Source: Oceanimonas smirnovii ATCC BAA-899
GTDB lineage: Bacteria; Pseudomonadota; Gammaproteobacteria; Enterobacterales; Aeromonadaceae
NCBI RefSeq assembly: GCF_000381965.1
Contig: NZ_KB908454.1
Location: 1-64,000 of the forward strand
Direction of reading: 5' to 3'
DNA: 64,000 nt
The translations under genes were made by a program, and so were the position numbers. Positions within the stretch are counted from its first letter, which is position 1. The number at the start of each line of letters is the position of its first letter. Positions 53,986-63,587 of this stretch are shown piece after piece. The notes beneath the pieces are model-generated. The model did not search any database. It worked only from the letters and a program-made list of their open reading frames with translations, and had not been told where the DNA came from.

Positions 53986-54747
53986 ATGGCCTACCAGCGA
54001 ATCAAACAACCCAAACTTGCCGAAACTATCGCCACCAAACTGGAGCAGATGATAGTGGAAGGCAGCCTGAAGCCGGGTCAGCGGTTGCCGCCCGAGCGTG
54101 AGCTGGCCGAGCAGTTTGCGGTGTCGCGCCCGTCTGTGCGCGAAGCGATTCAGCACCTTGAAGTGCGCGGTCTGGTATCCCGCCGGCAGGGCGGGGGCAC
54201 CTACGTACAAAATGCCCTCACCAAAGGCCTGGCGGATCCCTTGTTTCAGCTGCTGGCGGAGCATCCGGAATCTCAGTATGACCTGCTGGAGTTTCGTCAC
54301 ACCATGGAAGGCATCTCTGCCTTCTACGCCGCCATGCGCGGCACTGAAACCGATTTTGATGCCATTCGTGCGGCCCAGCAGGCCATTATTACCGCTCAGG
54401 AGCAGGGCGACCTGGCTGGTGAAGCCAAGCATGCCGCTGAATTCTATCTGGCGGTGGCGGCCGCGGCCCACAACGTGGTGCTGCTGCACCTGCTGAGAGC
54501 CATTCAGCCCATGCTGGAGTCCAGCATTCTGCGCAACATTCAGATTCTTAACCGGCGAGCCGGCATGGTGGAGCAGATCCGCAAACATCGCGCCAATCTG
54601 ATCCAGACCATACTGTCTCGCGAGCCGGAAAAGGCCAGGGACGCTTGTCATGAGCACCTGGCCTTTATTGAAGAAACCCTGTTCGAGATCCAGCGTGAAG
54701 AAAGCCGCATTCAGCGTTCTCTGCGCCGGACCCGGCAACAGGAATAA
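53986..54747 (+). CDS. pdhR: Pyruvate dehydrogenase complex repressor PdhR
   Basis: GntR-family (FadR subfamily) repressor that leaves DNA when pyruvate binds. It has 253 residues (E. coli 254). The N-terminal winged helix-turn-helix (about 8-75) has GQRLPPERELAEQFAVSRPSVREAI. The all-helical FCD ligand domain (about 95-235) has metal/pyruvate-site residues in LEFRHTMEG and AAHNVVLLHLL. It lies directly upstream of aceE with its operator in its own promoter. Confidence 0.95.
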   Translation: MAYQRIKQPKLAETIATKLEQMIVEGSLKPGQRLPPERELAEQFAVSRPSVREAIQHLEVRGLVSRRQGGGTYVQNALTKGLADPLFQLLAEHPESQYDLLEFRHTMEGISAFYAAMRGTETDFDAIRAAQQAIITAQEQGDLAGEAKHAAEFYLAVAAAAHNVVLLHLLRAIQPMLESSILRNIQILNRRAGMVEQIRKHRANLIQTILSREPEKARDACHEHLAFIEETLFEIQREESRIQRSLRRTRQQE

Positions 54748-54808
54748 TAATGCCTTCGGCAGCGACGAAACCCATGGGCATCAGCCCCAAACGAGATAGG
54801 AAACAGCC

Positions 54809-57469
54809 ATGTCTGATATCCTGAAAAATGATGTGGATTCAATAGAGACTCAAGAGTGGCTTGACGCCCTGGAGTCTTTGATCCGTCAAGAAGGACCTGA
54901 GCGCGCTCAGTACATTTACGAGCGCCTGACCACCAAAGCCATCAAGCATGGTGTAGCCGTGGCCCGCAACGCTCACTCAGATTACGTCAACAGCATCAGC
55001 ACCGACGAAGAGCCTGAGTACCCGGGCAACTGGGATCTGGAACGGCGGATCCGCGCCATCATCCGCTGGAACTCAGTCATGATTGTACTGCGTGGCTCCA
55101 AGAAAGATCTGGACCTGGGTGGTCACATGTCTTCTTTCGCTTCCAGTGCCACCATGTACGAAGTGGCGTTCAACCACTTCTACCGTGGTCGTAACGAGAA
55201 AGACGGCGGCGATCTGGTGTTCTTCCAGGGTCACATCTCTCCCGGTATCTACGCCCGCGCCTTTGCCGAAGGCCGTCTGACCGAAGCCCAGCTCGACATG
55301 TTCCGTCAGGAAGTGGACGGCAAGGGTATTCCGTCTTACCCGCATCCCAAGCTGATGCCGGACTTCTGGCAGTTCCCGACCGTGTCCATGGGTCTGGGTC
55401 CGATCAACGCCATCTATCAGGCCCGCTTCCTCAAGTACCTGACCGACCGTGGCCTGAAAGACTGCTCCGAGCAGCGCGTATACGCCTACCTGGGCGACGG
55501 CGAGATGGACGAGCCGGAATCCAAGGGTGCCATTACCATTGCCGCCCGTGAGAAGCTGGACAACCTGTGCTTCGTTATCAACTGTAACCTTCAGCGCCTC
55601 GACGGCCCTGTGGTGGGTAACGGCAAAATCATCAACGAACTGGACGGCCTGTTCACCGGTGCCGGCTGGAACGTGGTCAAGGTTATCTGGGGCCGTCGCT
55701 GGGACGACCTGCTGGCCAAAGACACCTCCGGCAAACTGGTTCAGCTGATGAACGAGACTCTGGACGGTGACTACCAGACCTTCAAGTCCAAAGACGGTGC
55801 CTATGTGCGTGAGCACTTCTTCGGTAAATATCCCGAAACCGCCGCCCTGGTAAAAGACTGGACCGACGAAGAAATCTTTGCCCTGAACCGTGGCGGTCAC
55901 GATCCTGCCAAGATGTTCGCTGCGTACAAGAACGCCGCCGACACCAAAGGCAAGCCGACCGTTATTCTGGCCAAAACCATCAAGGGTTATGGCATGGGCG
56001 ATTCTGCCGAAGGCAAGAACATCGCGCACCAGGTCAAGAAAATGGACATGTCTTCCCTCAAGCACATGCGTGACCGCTTCAACATTGAAGTGAGCGATGA
56101 AGACCTGCCCAACCTGCCTTACCTGAAAATTGAAGAAGGCAGCCGCGAATACGAATACCTGCACGCCCGTCGTCAGAGCCTGAAAGGCTATGTACCGACC
56201 CGCCTGCCCGAGACCACCGTCAAGCTGGATATTCCGGCGCTGGAAGACTTCAGCCCGCTGCTGGAAGAGCAGAAGCGTGAAATCTCCACCACCATGGCGT
56301 TTGTGCGTTCTCTGAACATCATGCTGAAGGACAAGTCCATCGGCAAACGCATTGTGCCCATTCTGGCCGACGAAGCCCGTACCTTTGGTATGGAAGGTCT
56401 GTTCCGTCAGATTGGCATCTATAACACTCATGGTCAGAACTACACGCCGCAGGACCGTGAGCAGGTTGCCTACTACAAGGAAGACAAGCAGGGTCAGGTA
56501 CTGCAGGAAGGTATCAACGAGCTGGGTGCCATGTCTTCATGGCTGGCCGCTGCCACCTCCTACAGCACCAACGACTGCCCCATGATTCCGTTCTACATCT
56601 ACTACTCGATGTTCGGTTTCCAGCGGGTGGGTGACCTGTGCTGGGCGGCTGGCGACCAGCAGGCGCGCGGCTTCCTGATTGGCGGTACCTCCGGTCGTAC
56701 CACCCTGAACGGTGAAGGTCTGCAGCACGAAGACGGCCACAGCCACATTCAGGCTGGCGTGATCCCCAACTGTATCACCTACGATCCGACCTACGCTTAT
56801 GAAGTAGCGGTAATCGTGCAGGACGGTCTGCGTCGCATGTACGGCGACAACCCCGAGAACGTGTACTACTACCTGACCACGCTGAACGAGAACTACCATC
56901 AGCCGGCCATGCCTGAAGGTGCCGAGGAAGGCATCCGCAAGGGTATCTACAAGCTCGACACCGTGGAAGGCAAGAACGGCAAGGTTCAGCTGATGGGCTC
57001 CGGCTCCATCCTGGTTGGCGTGCGTGAAGCCGCTCAAATCCTGGCCGACGAGTACGGCATCGGCTCCGATGTATACAGTGTGACCTCCTTCAACGAACTG
57101 ACCCGTGAAGGTCAGGACGTGGAGCGCTGGAACATGCTGCACCCGACCGAAGAGGCCCGCGTGCCTTACATCGCTCAGGTGATGGGTTCCGAGCCGGCCA
57201 TTGCTGCCACCGACTACATGAAGAACTACGCCGAACAGGTGCGTGCCTTTATGCCGTCCGTGAGCTACAAGGTGCTGGGCACCGATGGTTTCGGTCGTTC
57301 CGACAGCCGTGACAACCTGCGTCGTCACTTTGAAGTGAACAAGCACTATGTTGTGATTGCCGCGCTGACCGAGCTGGCCAAGCAGGGCACCATCGACAAG
57401 AAAGTGGTTGCCGACGCCATCGCCAAGTACGGCATCGACGCCGACAAGATCAACCCGCTGTACGCATAA
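54809..57469 (+). CDS. aceE: Pyruvate dehydrogenase E1 component AceE (homodimeric)
   Basis: Thiamine diphosphate enzyme that decarboxylates pyruvate and acetylates the lipoyl groups of E2. The 886 residues match E. coli (887). The ThDP motif runs from YLGDGEMDEPESKGA (about 228-242) to NCNLQRLDGPV (about 258-268). The family blocks HMSSFASSATMYEVAFNHF and GFQRVGDLCWAAGDQQARGFLIGGTSGRTTL are nearly unchanged. The ribosome site AGGAAACAGCC precedes ATG. aceF follows after 10 bases. Confidence 0.97.
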   Translation: MSDILKNDVDSIETQEWLDALESLIRQEGPERAQYIYERLTTKAIKHGVAVARNAHSDYVNSISTDEEPEYPGNWDLERRIRAIIRWNSVMIVLRGSKKDLDLGGHMSSFASSATMYEVAFNHFYRGRNEKDGGDLVFFQGHISPGIYARAFAEGRLTEAQLDMFRQEVDGKGIPSYPHPKLMPDFWQFPTVSMGLGPINAIYQARFLKYLTDRGLKDCSEQRVYAYLGDGEMDEPESKGAITIAAREKLDNLCFVINCNLQRLDGPVVGNGKIINELDGLFTGAGWNVVKVIWGRRWDDLLAKDTSGKLVQLMNETLDGDYQTFKSKDGAYVREHFFGKYPETAALVKDWTDEEIFALNRGGHDPAKMFAAYKNAADTKGKPTVILAKTIKGYGMGDSAEGKNIAHQVKKMDMSSLKHMRDRFNIEVSDEDLPNLPYLKIEEGSREYEYLHARRQSLKGYVPTRLPETTVKLDIPALEDFSPLLEEQKREISTTMAFVRSLNIMLKDKSIGKRIVPILADEARTFGMEGLFRQIGIYNTHGQNYTPQDREQVAYYKEDKQGQVLQEGINELGAMSSWLAAATSYSTNDCPMIPFYIYYSMFGFQRVGDLCWAAGDQQARGFLIGGTSGRTTLNGEGLQHEDGHSHIQAGVIPNCITYDPTYAYEVAVIVQDGLRRMYGDNPENVYYYLTTLNENYHQPAMPEGAEEGIRKGIYKLDTVEGKNGKVQLMGSGSILVGVREAAQILADEYGIGSDVYSVTSFNELTREGQDVERWNMLHPTEEARVPYIAQVMGSEPAIAATDYMKNYAEQVRAFMPSVSYKVLGTDGFGRSDSRDNLRRHFEVNKHYVVIAALTELAKQGTIDKKVVADAIAKYGIDADKINPLYA

Positions 57470-57479
57470 GGGGTAACAC

Positions 57480-59381
57480 ATGTCTAAAGATATTCTGGTG
57501 CCGGATATCGGTGCCGATGAGGTTGAAGTCACCGAGATCCTGGTTGCCGTGGGCGACAAGGTTGAGGAAGAACAATCTCTGATCACCGTGGAAGGCGACA
57601 AGGCCTCCATGGAAGTTCCTGCCCCCGCCGCCGGCGTGGTCAAGGAAATCAAGATTGCCGTTGGCGACAAGGTCAACACCGGCTCACTGATTATGGTTTT
57701 TGAAGCAGAGGGCGGCGCTGCCGCCCCGGCTGCTGCAGAAGAAGCCCCCAAGGCTGACGCTGCTGCACCGGCCGCTGCCAGCGCGCAGAAAGACGTAAAC
57801 GTACCGGACATCGGCGGTGATGAAGTAGAAGTCACCGAAATTGCCGTGGCCGTGGGCGACACCGTTGAGGAAGAGCAGACCCTGATCACCGTGGAAGGCG
57901 ACAAGGCTTCCATGGAAGTACCTGCGCCCTTTGCCGGCAAGGTTGTTGAGATCAAGACTGCCGTGGGCGACAAGGTTAACACCGGCTCTCTGATCATGGT
58001 CTTTGAAGTGGCTGGTGCCGCACCGGCGGGTGAAGCTGCGCCGGCTGCTGCTGCGCCAGCTGAAGCTGCCCCTGCTGCGGCCCCGGCCGCTGCTGCTGCC
58101 AAAGACGTGAACGTGCCGGACATCGGCGGTGACGAAGTAGAAGTGACCGAAGTGATGGTGGCCGTGGGCGACAAGGTAGAAGCCGATCAGTCCATTCTGA
58201 CCGTGGAAGGCGACAAGGCCTCCATGGAAGTGCCCGCGCCGTTCGCCGGTGTGGTCAAGGAAATCAAGGTAGCCACCGGTGACAAGGTGAACACCGGCTC
58301 GCTGGTAATGGTATTCGAGGTGGAAGGTGCCGCCCCGGCTGCTGCTGCTCCGGCCGCAGCGCCGAAAGCACAAGCACCTAAAGCCGAAGCACCGAAGGCG
58401 GCTGCTCCGGCCGCTGCTGCCGCACCTGCCAAGGGCGAGTTCGTTGAGAACAACGCCTACGTGCACGCCACCCCGGTAGTACGCCGTCTGGCCCGCGAGT
58501 TTGGTGTGGATCTGTCCAAGGTATCCGCCACCGGCCCGAAACAGCGTATTCTGAAAGAAGACGTACAAAACTACGTTAAATCCATTATCAAGCAGGTTTC
58601 CGGTCAGCCCGCGGGCGTGGCCGTGGCCGGCAGTGGTATGGAAGTGCTGGCCTGGCCCAAGGTCGACTTTGCCAAGTTCGGTGAAGTGGAAGAAGTGGCC
58701 CTGACCCGCATTCAGAAGATCTCCGGCCCCAACCTGCACCGTAACTGGGTGAAAATTCCCCACGTTACTCAGTTTGACGAGACCGATATCACCGAGCTGG
58801 AAGAATTCCGCAAGAGCGAAAACGCCATTGCCGAGAAACAGAAGCTGGGTTACAAGATCTCTCCGCTGATCTTCATCATGAAGGCCGCCGCCAAGGCGCT
58901 GGAAGCCTATCCCAAGTTCTGCTCTTCTCTCTCCGAAGACGGCCAGAGCCTGGTGATGAAAAAATACGTGCACATTGGTGTGGCAGTAGACACTCCCAAT
59001 GGTCTGGTGGTGCCGGTTGTTCGCGACGTCAACAAGAAAGGCATTCGCGAGCTGGCCATCGAGCTGGGCGAAATCTCCAAGAAAGCCCGTGCCGGCAAGC
59101 TGACCGCGGCCGACATGCAGGGCGGTTGCTTCACCATTTCGTCGCTGGGCGGCATTGGTGGCACCCAGTTCACGCCTATCGTGAACGCCCCTGAAGTGGC
59201 CATTCTGGGTGTGTCCAAGTCCGGCATCAAGCCGGTATGGAACGGCAAGGAGTTTGAACCCCGCCTGATCCAGCCGCTGGCGCTGTCTTACGACCACAGA
59301 GTGATTGACGGTGCCGACGGTGCCCGTTTCATCACCATGCTGAGTGGTGTGCTGAGCGACCTTCGCCGCCTGGCCCTTTAA
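57480..59381 (+). CDS. aceF: Dihydrolipoamide acetyltransferase E2 component AceF, three lipoyl domains
   Basis: Core of the pyruvate dehydrogenase complex, 633 residues (E. coli 630). There are three tandem lipoyl domains (about 1-75, 104-177, 207-280) with lipoylated K41, K142 and K245, each in EGDKASME, joined by Ala/Pro-rich mobile linkers. The E1/E3-binding domain is at about 325-365 ([19 protein letters not shown]). The catalytic domain ends with [12 protein letters not shown], giving the active-site His and Asp. AAGGGG lies 6 bases before the ATG. The repeated domains share long stretches of DNA identity, a possible site of recombination. A terminator follows. Confidence 0.97.
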   Translation: MSKDILVPDIGADEVEVTEILVAVGDKVEEEQSLITVEGDKASMEVPAPAAGVVKEIKIAVGDKVNTGSLIMVFEAEGGAAAPAAAEEAPKADAAAPAAASAQKDVNVPDIGGDEVEVTEIAVAVGDTVEEEQTLITVEGDKASMEVPAPFAGKVVEIKTAVGDKVNTGSLIMVFEVAGAAPAGEAAPAAAAPAEAAPAAAPAAAAAKDVNVPDIGGDEVEVTEVMVAVGDKVEADQSILTVEGDKASMEVPAPFAGVVKEIKVATGDKVNTGSLVMVFEVEGAAPAAAAPAAAPKAQAPKAEAPKAAAPAAAAAPAKGEFVENNAYVHATPVVRRLAREFGVDLSKVSATGPKQRILKEDVQNYVKSIIKQVSGQPAGVAVAGSGMEVLAWPKVDFAKFGEVEEVALTRIQKISGPNLHRNWVKIPHVTQFDETDITELEEFRKSENAIAEKQKLGYKISPLIFIMKAAAKALEAYPKFCSSLSEDGQSLVMKKYVHIGVAVDTPNGLVVPVVRDVNKKGIRELAIELGEISKKARAGKLTAADMQGGCFTISSLGGIGGTQFTPIVNAPEVAILGVSKSGIKPVWNGKEFEPRLIQPLALSYDHRVIDGADGARFITMLSGVLSDLRRLAL

Positions 59382-59388
59382 TGTGACA

Positions 59389-59412
59389 AGGCAGGCATAA
59401 GCCTGCCTTTTT
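59389..59412 (+). terminator. Terminator between aceF and lpdA
   Basis: AAGGCAGGC pairs with GCCTGCCTT across a 4-nt loop and is followed by T5. lpdA starts 120 bases further and so probably has its own promoter in 59413-59520, as in E. coli. Confidence 0.85.
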
Positions 59413-59532
59413 ACTTTCTTTTTGATAACAGAACAGTAAACTTTTCCCCGTTTGTAATGTAGTGGCCGTCTTGAGTCTGGTTCTCCTGTCGCCACTGCCT
59501 GAACAGGGCTAAAAATCATAATAGAGGTCACC

Positions 59533-60957
59533 ATGAGTCAAGAAGTCAAAGCTCAGGTTGTGGTTCTGGGCGCGGGCCCTGCCGGCTATTCCGCCGCTTT
59601 CCGTGCCGCCGATCTGGGCCTGGAAACCGTAATCGTTGAGCGTTACTCCACTCTGGGCGGTGTTTGCCTGAACGTGGGCTGTATTCCCTCCAAGGCACTG
59701 CTGCACATCGCCAAAGTGATTGAAGAATCCAAGATCATGGCCAGCCACGGTGTGACCTTTGGTGAGCCGCAGATCGATCTGGACAAGGTGCGCGCGCACA
59801 AGGAAAAAGTCATCGGTCAGCTCACTCAGGGTCTGGGCGGCATGGCCAAGATGCGCAAGGTCAAGGTGGTGAACGGCGTGGCCAAGTTCACCGGTGCCAA
59901 CACCCTGGTGGTGGAAGGCGAGGGTGGCAACACCACGGTTAACTTCGACAACGCCATCATTGCTGCCGGCTCCCGTCCGATCAAACTGCCGTTTATTCCT
60001 CACGACGATCCGCGCGTGTGGGACTCTACCGATGCCCTCGAGCTGAAAGAAGTGCCCGAGAAGCTGCTGGTGATGGGTGGCGGTATTATCGGCCTGGAAA
60101 TGGGTACCGTGTACCATGCTCTGGGCTCCAAGATCGACGTGGTTGAAATGTTCGACCAGGTGATCCCGGCTGCCGACAAAGACATCATCAAGATCTTCAC
60201 CAAGCAGGTGAAGAGCAAGTTCAACCTGATGCTGGAAACCAAGGTGACCGCCGTTGAAGCCAAAGATGATGGTATTCACGTCACCATGGAAGACAAGAAA
60301 GGCGAAAGCACCACCAACGTCTACGACGCCGTGCTGGTGGCCATTGGCCGCGCGCCCAACGGCAAGTCGCTGGACGCTGAAAAAGCCGGTGTTAACGTGG
60401 ATGAGCGTGGCTTCATTAACGTCGACAAGCAGCTGCGCACCAATGTGCCGCACATTTACGCCATTGGCGACATAGTGGGTCAGCCCATGCTGGCGCACAA
60501 GGGTGTGCACGAAGGCCACGTGGCTGCCGAAGTGATTGCCGGCATGAAGCACTACTTCGATCCGAAAGTGATCCCGTCCATTGCCTACACCGAGCCGGAA
60601 GTGGCATGGGTGGGTGTGACCGAGAAGGAAGCCAAGGAGCAGGGCCTGAACGTAGAAGTGGCCAGCTTCCCCTGGGCGGCTTCCGGTCGCGCCATCGCCT
60701 CCGACTCTGCCTACGGCATGACCAAGCTGATCTTCGACAAGGACACTCACCGTGTTCTGGGTGGTGCCACCATTGGTACCAACGCTGGCGAACTGCTGGG
60801 CGAAATCGGCCTGGCCATTGAAATGGGTGCCGACGCCGAAGACATAGCGCTGACCATTCATGCTCACCCCACTCTGCACGAGTCTGTGGGCATGGCTGCT
60901 GAAGTGTTTGAAGGCTCCATCACCGACATGCCGAACCCCAAGGCCAAGAAGAAGTAA
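59533..60957 (+). CDS. lpdA: Dihydrolipoamide dehydrogenase LpdA
   Basis: FAD flavoprotein E3 shared by the pyruvate and 2-oxoglutarate dehydrogenase complexes and glycine cleavage; reoxidises dihydrolipoamide with NAD+. The 474 residues equal E. coli. The FAD fold GAGPAGYSAAFRAADLG (13-29), redox disulfide C45/C50 (GGVCLNVGC), NAD fold GGGIIGLEMGTVYHALG (about 182) and the C-terminal HAHPTLHE with the catalytic His are present. AGAGG lies 6 bases before ATG. Confidence 0.97.
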   Translation: MSQEVKAQVVVLGAGPAGYSAAFRAADLGLETVIVERYSTLGGVCLNVGCIPSKALLHIAKVIEESKIMASHGVTFGEPQIDLDKVRAHKEKVIGQLTQGLGGMAKMRKVKVVNGVAKFTGANTLVVEGEGGNTTVNFDNAIIAAGSRPIKLPFIPHDDPRVWDSTDALELKEVPEKLLVMGGGIIGLEMGTVYHALGSKIDVVEMFDQVIPAADKDIIKIFTKQVKSKFNLMLETKVTAVEAKDDGIHVTMEDKKGESTTNVYDAVLVAIGRAPNGKSLDAEKAGVNVDERGFINVDKQLRTNVPHIYAIGDIVGQPMLAHKGVHEGHVAAEVIAGMKHYFDPKVIPSIAYTEPEVAWVGVTEKEAKEQGLNVEVASFPWAASGRAIASDSAYGMTKLIFDKDTHRVLGGATIGTNAGELLGEIGLAIEMGADAEDIALTIHAHPTLHESVGMAAEVFEGSITDMPNPKAKKK

Positions 60958-60984
60958 ATCGTCTTCTCGCTGTCTGTAATATTT

Positions 60985-61016
60985 ACGCCCGGCTCGCTAG
61001 CTGGGCGTTGTTATTT
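60985..61016 (+). terminator. Hairpin after lpdA
   Basis: ACGCCC with GGGCGT enclose an inner partly paired GGCTCGCTAGCT region, followed by TGTTATTT. It lies about 28 bases past the lpdA stop. Confidence 0.6.
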
Positions 61017-61047
61017 CAGGGATTAGGGACTTGGGATTAGGGACTAC

Positions 61048-61089
61048 CATTCCCCATTCCCCATTCCCCATTCCCCATTCCCCATTCCC
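61048..61089 (+). repeat. Six tandem CATTCCC heptamers
   Basis: Six perfect 7-bp units end 42 bases before the start codon of the patatin gene. They are preceded by two near-copies of GGGATTAGGGACT (about 61019-61045). In this position copy-number change would alter promoter spacing or leader length. Confidence 0.95.
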
Positions 61090-61131
61090 CGGCATACAAT
61101 GCACGCATTGTTTGTACTGCCGTGAGCTGTC

Positions 61132-63372
61132 ATGCGTCTCTTTATTTTGCTGTTAACTCTGATGTTGTCCTTGCCGGCGCTGGCGGAGCGTCCGCGTGTG
61201 GCGCTGGTGCTGAGCGGCGGCGGGGCCAAGGGAGCGGCCCACGTGGGAGTGCTGCAGGTACTGGAAGCGCACCGCATTCCGGTAGATATTGTTACCGGCA
61301 CCAGCATGGGAGCTTATATCGCGGGCATGTATGCCCTGGGGCTGGACGCCGATGAGCTGGAGCAGCAGCTGCTGAGCCTGGACTGGAATCAGGGCTATCA
61401 GGACAAGGTCGGTCGCGACGAACTTTCGCTCAGGCGCAAGCGCCAGAATGATGAATTTCTGCTGCGCACTGATATCGGTCTGAACGAACAATGGCAGCTC
61501 AGCCTGCCCGGCGGCTTTTTTCAGGGCCAGGCGCTGGGGGCCCTGCTCAGGCGCAGCACCCTCACCATTCCCCGGCTGAAGAACTTTGATCAGCTGCCCA
61601 TTCCTTACCGGGCCGTGGCCACCGATATGGAAACCATGACGCCTGTGGTGCTGAACAAGGGCCACCTGGCCACCGCCATGCAGGCCTCCATGTCGGTGCC
61701 GGGTGTGCTGCAGCCGGTTGATCTGAACGGCAAGCTGCTGGCCGACGGCGGCGTGGTCAACAATCTGCCGGTGGATGTGGCTAAAGACATGGGGGCCGGG
61801 GTAGTGATTGCCGTGGACATCGGTGATGCCATGCTGCCCAGAGAAAGCCTCGACAGCGCCCTGGCCATGGTCACCCAGCTTACCAACTACCTTACCCGGG
61901 CTGGCACAGAGCGGCAAAAGGCACTGCTTACCGAGGACGATGTGCTGCTGACTCCCGATATCACCGGCATTGGCGTGGGAGATTTCAGGCTGATGCCTGC
62001 AGCCATTGCCAGAGGCAGGGCGGCCGCTACCGCCCTGTTGCCCGAGCTGTTGCCGCTGGCGCTGAGTGAGCAGGATTATATTGATTACCGTAACCGCAAG
62101 CTGGACAGACGCGCCCGGCTGCAGCGCAGTGATGTGGTGTTTCTCGACCGGGTTGAAGTGGAAGGCAATGCCAGCCTGAGCGAGGCCGTGATCCGTGATG
62201 CGCTGGGGCTTCAGCCCGGTGACTTTCACCAGACCGAAGAGCTGGAGCAGGGGGTGCGCCGGCTCTATGCGCTGGATGCCTTTGAGCAGGTCAGTTACCG
62301 CATTGAAGAGCGGGACGGCGAGCAGGTGCTGACGGTGCAGACCACGGAAAAAGGCTGGGGCCCGGGCTTTGTGGATCTCAAGTTTGCACTGGAAGATGAC
62401 TTCTCCAGCCGCACCAGTTATGAGATTGGTGCTCAGTTTCGCCGCACCAATATCAATATGCTGGGGGGCGAGTGGCTGGCTGAAGTCACCCTGGGCAGCA
62501 ACAAGCTGCTGGCCACCGAGTTCTACACGCCGCTGGATACCGACTACGACTTTTTCTGGAAGGCCAGGGGGGAATATGAGAAGCGCCGGCGCACTTTTTT
62601 TATTGAGCCCGGTGACGAAACCTATGAGCAGTTCGGCCGGCTCACTACCCTGGACTTTGATTATTCCACCTGGAGCCTGCTGAGCGAGCTGGGCTATAAC
62701 CTCAACCCCTGGAGTGAGCTGGCCCTGGGTTTTCAGGGGCTGACCGGCAGCATAGAGGCGCGGAATCTGGACGGCGGGCTGGATGTGTTCTCTGCCGGAC
62801 CTTATCTGAGAGTGACCCATGACACGCTGGATAATGTATTTTTCCCCACCCGCGGGGAAAGTGCCGGGCTGACCCTGGGCTATTACCGCAACCGGCTGGA
62901 AGGGCAGGGTAATAATGAAAACGTCACCGGCCTTGACTATGAACTGGACTGGCTGCGCCCCTGGAATGCCGGCCGTCATACTCTGATCACCAAGCTGACG
63001 CTGGGAGGCTCTACCGCCGAGCAGCCGCTGCCGGTGTTTGCCCGCAGCCTGGGAGGATTATTCAATTTGTCCGGTTATCAGAGCGAGCAGCTCAGCGGCC
63101 GCTACAGCGGTCTGGCCGGACTGCTCTATCACTACCGCTGGCTGGATAATGACTTTGGTGCTTTTCGCTCACCTGTCTATCTGGGTACTTCACTGGAGCG
63201 GGGGGGCGTATGGAACTCGGGTGCCGATGTGGGCTGGGATGAATCACTGACAGCCGGTAGCATATTCGTTGGTGTAGACACCAACTGGGGGCCGCTCTAT
63301 CTGGCATTTGGTCAGGCTGACGGGAATAAAAGCAGCATCTACCTCTATTTTGGCAATCTGTTCAGCTTTTAA
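61132..63372 (+). CDS. Patatin-like phospholipase with POTRA and beta-barrel (type Vd autotransporter, PlpD-like)
   Basis: A 746-residue outer-membrane protein. The signal peptide is MRLFILLLTLMLSLPALA. The patatin domain is at about 22-310, with oxyanion GGGAKG (29-34), nucleophile S58 in GTSMG and catalytic D205 in DGG. One POTRA domain follows at about 335-405 (VEVEGNASLSEAVIRDALGLQPGDF), then a C-terminal Omp85-family 16-strand-type barrel ending in Phe (GNLFSF). This is the PlpD/FplA layout, which presents a lipase at or beyond the cell surface. RssA-type cytosolic patatins are only about 300 residues and are excluded. It is a single gene, with a heptamer tract upstream. Confidence 0.92.
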   Translation: MRLFILLLTLMLSLPALAERPRVALVLSGGGAKGAAHVGVLQVLEAHRIPVDIVTGTSMGAYIAGMYALGLDADELEQQLLSLDWNQGYQDKVGRDELSLRRKRQNDEFLLRTDIGLNEQWQLSLPGGFFQGQALGALLRRSTLTIPRLKNFDQLPIPYRAVATDMETMTPVVLNKGHLATAMQASMSVPGVLQPVDLNGKLLADGGVVNNLPVDVAKDMGAGVVIAVDIGDAMLPRESLDSALAMVTQLTNYLTRAGTERQKALLTEDDVLLTPDITGIGVGDFRLMPAAIARGRAAATALLPELLPLALSEQDYIDYRNRKLDRRARLQRSDVVFLDRVEVEGNASLSEAVIRDALGLQPGDFHQTEELEQGVRRLYALDAFEQVSYRIEERDGEQVLTVQTTEKGWGPGFVDLKFALEDDFSSRTSYEIGAQFRRTNINMLGGEWLAEVTLGSNKLLATEFYTPLDTDYDFFWKARGEYEKRRRTFFIEPGDETYEQFGRLTTLDFDYSTWSLLSELGYNLNPWSELALGFQGLTGSIEARNLDGGLDVFSAGPYLRVTHDTLDNVFFPTRGESAGLTLGYYRNRLEGQGNNENVTGLDYELDWLRPWNAGRHTLITKLTLGGSTAEQPLPVFARSLGGLFNLSGYQSEQLSGRYSGLAGLLYHYRWLDNDFGAFRSPVYLGTSLERGGVWNSGADVGWDESLTAGSIFVGVDTNWGPLYLAFGQADGNKSSIYLYFGNLFSF

Positions 63373-63587
63373 TGTTAATGGCTTGTTGATGCTTGAAATT
63401 GTGGCTTATGCACGGAAATGCTATTCAAAACATGGCGTTAGTCAAACATTCGACCAAAGGTAGGGCAGGCCGGATTTTAATTCACGGTTAAAACTAATAT
63501 ACTTTCGCGGCGTCTCACCGACGCCCAAGGCCCCCTATAAAGGATACTTACGCCCGTGGTGGCGAATGATAATAAGAGGATACAGTC

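Noticed and set aside
55073-59534. Three long minus-strand frames across aceE and aceF
   Set aside because: All are shadows of strongly codon-biased genes. The Gly/His- and Ala/Ser-rich low-complexity translations mirror the lipoyl linkers and are not protein-like.
61048-61089. CRISPR array
   Set aside because: The units are contiguous 7-mers with no spacers and no cas genes nearby. The same holds for 52746-52766 and 26255-26282.
61153-62979. Minus-strand open frame of about 600 codons
   Set aside because: Antisense to the patatin gene, whose own frame has signal peptide, catalytic dyad, POTRA and barrel. No start site is supported.
61132-63372. Cytosolic RssA-type patatin
   Set aside because: The protein has a signal peptide, POTRA and barrel and is more than twice the length of RssA.
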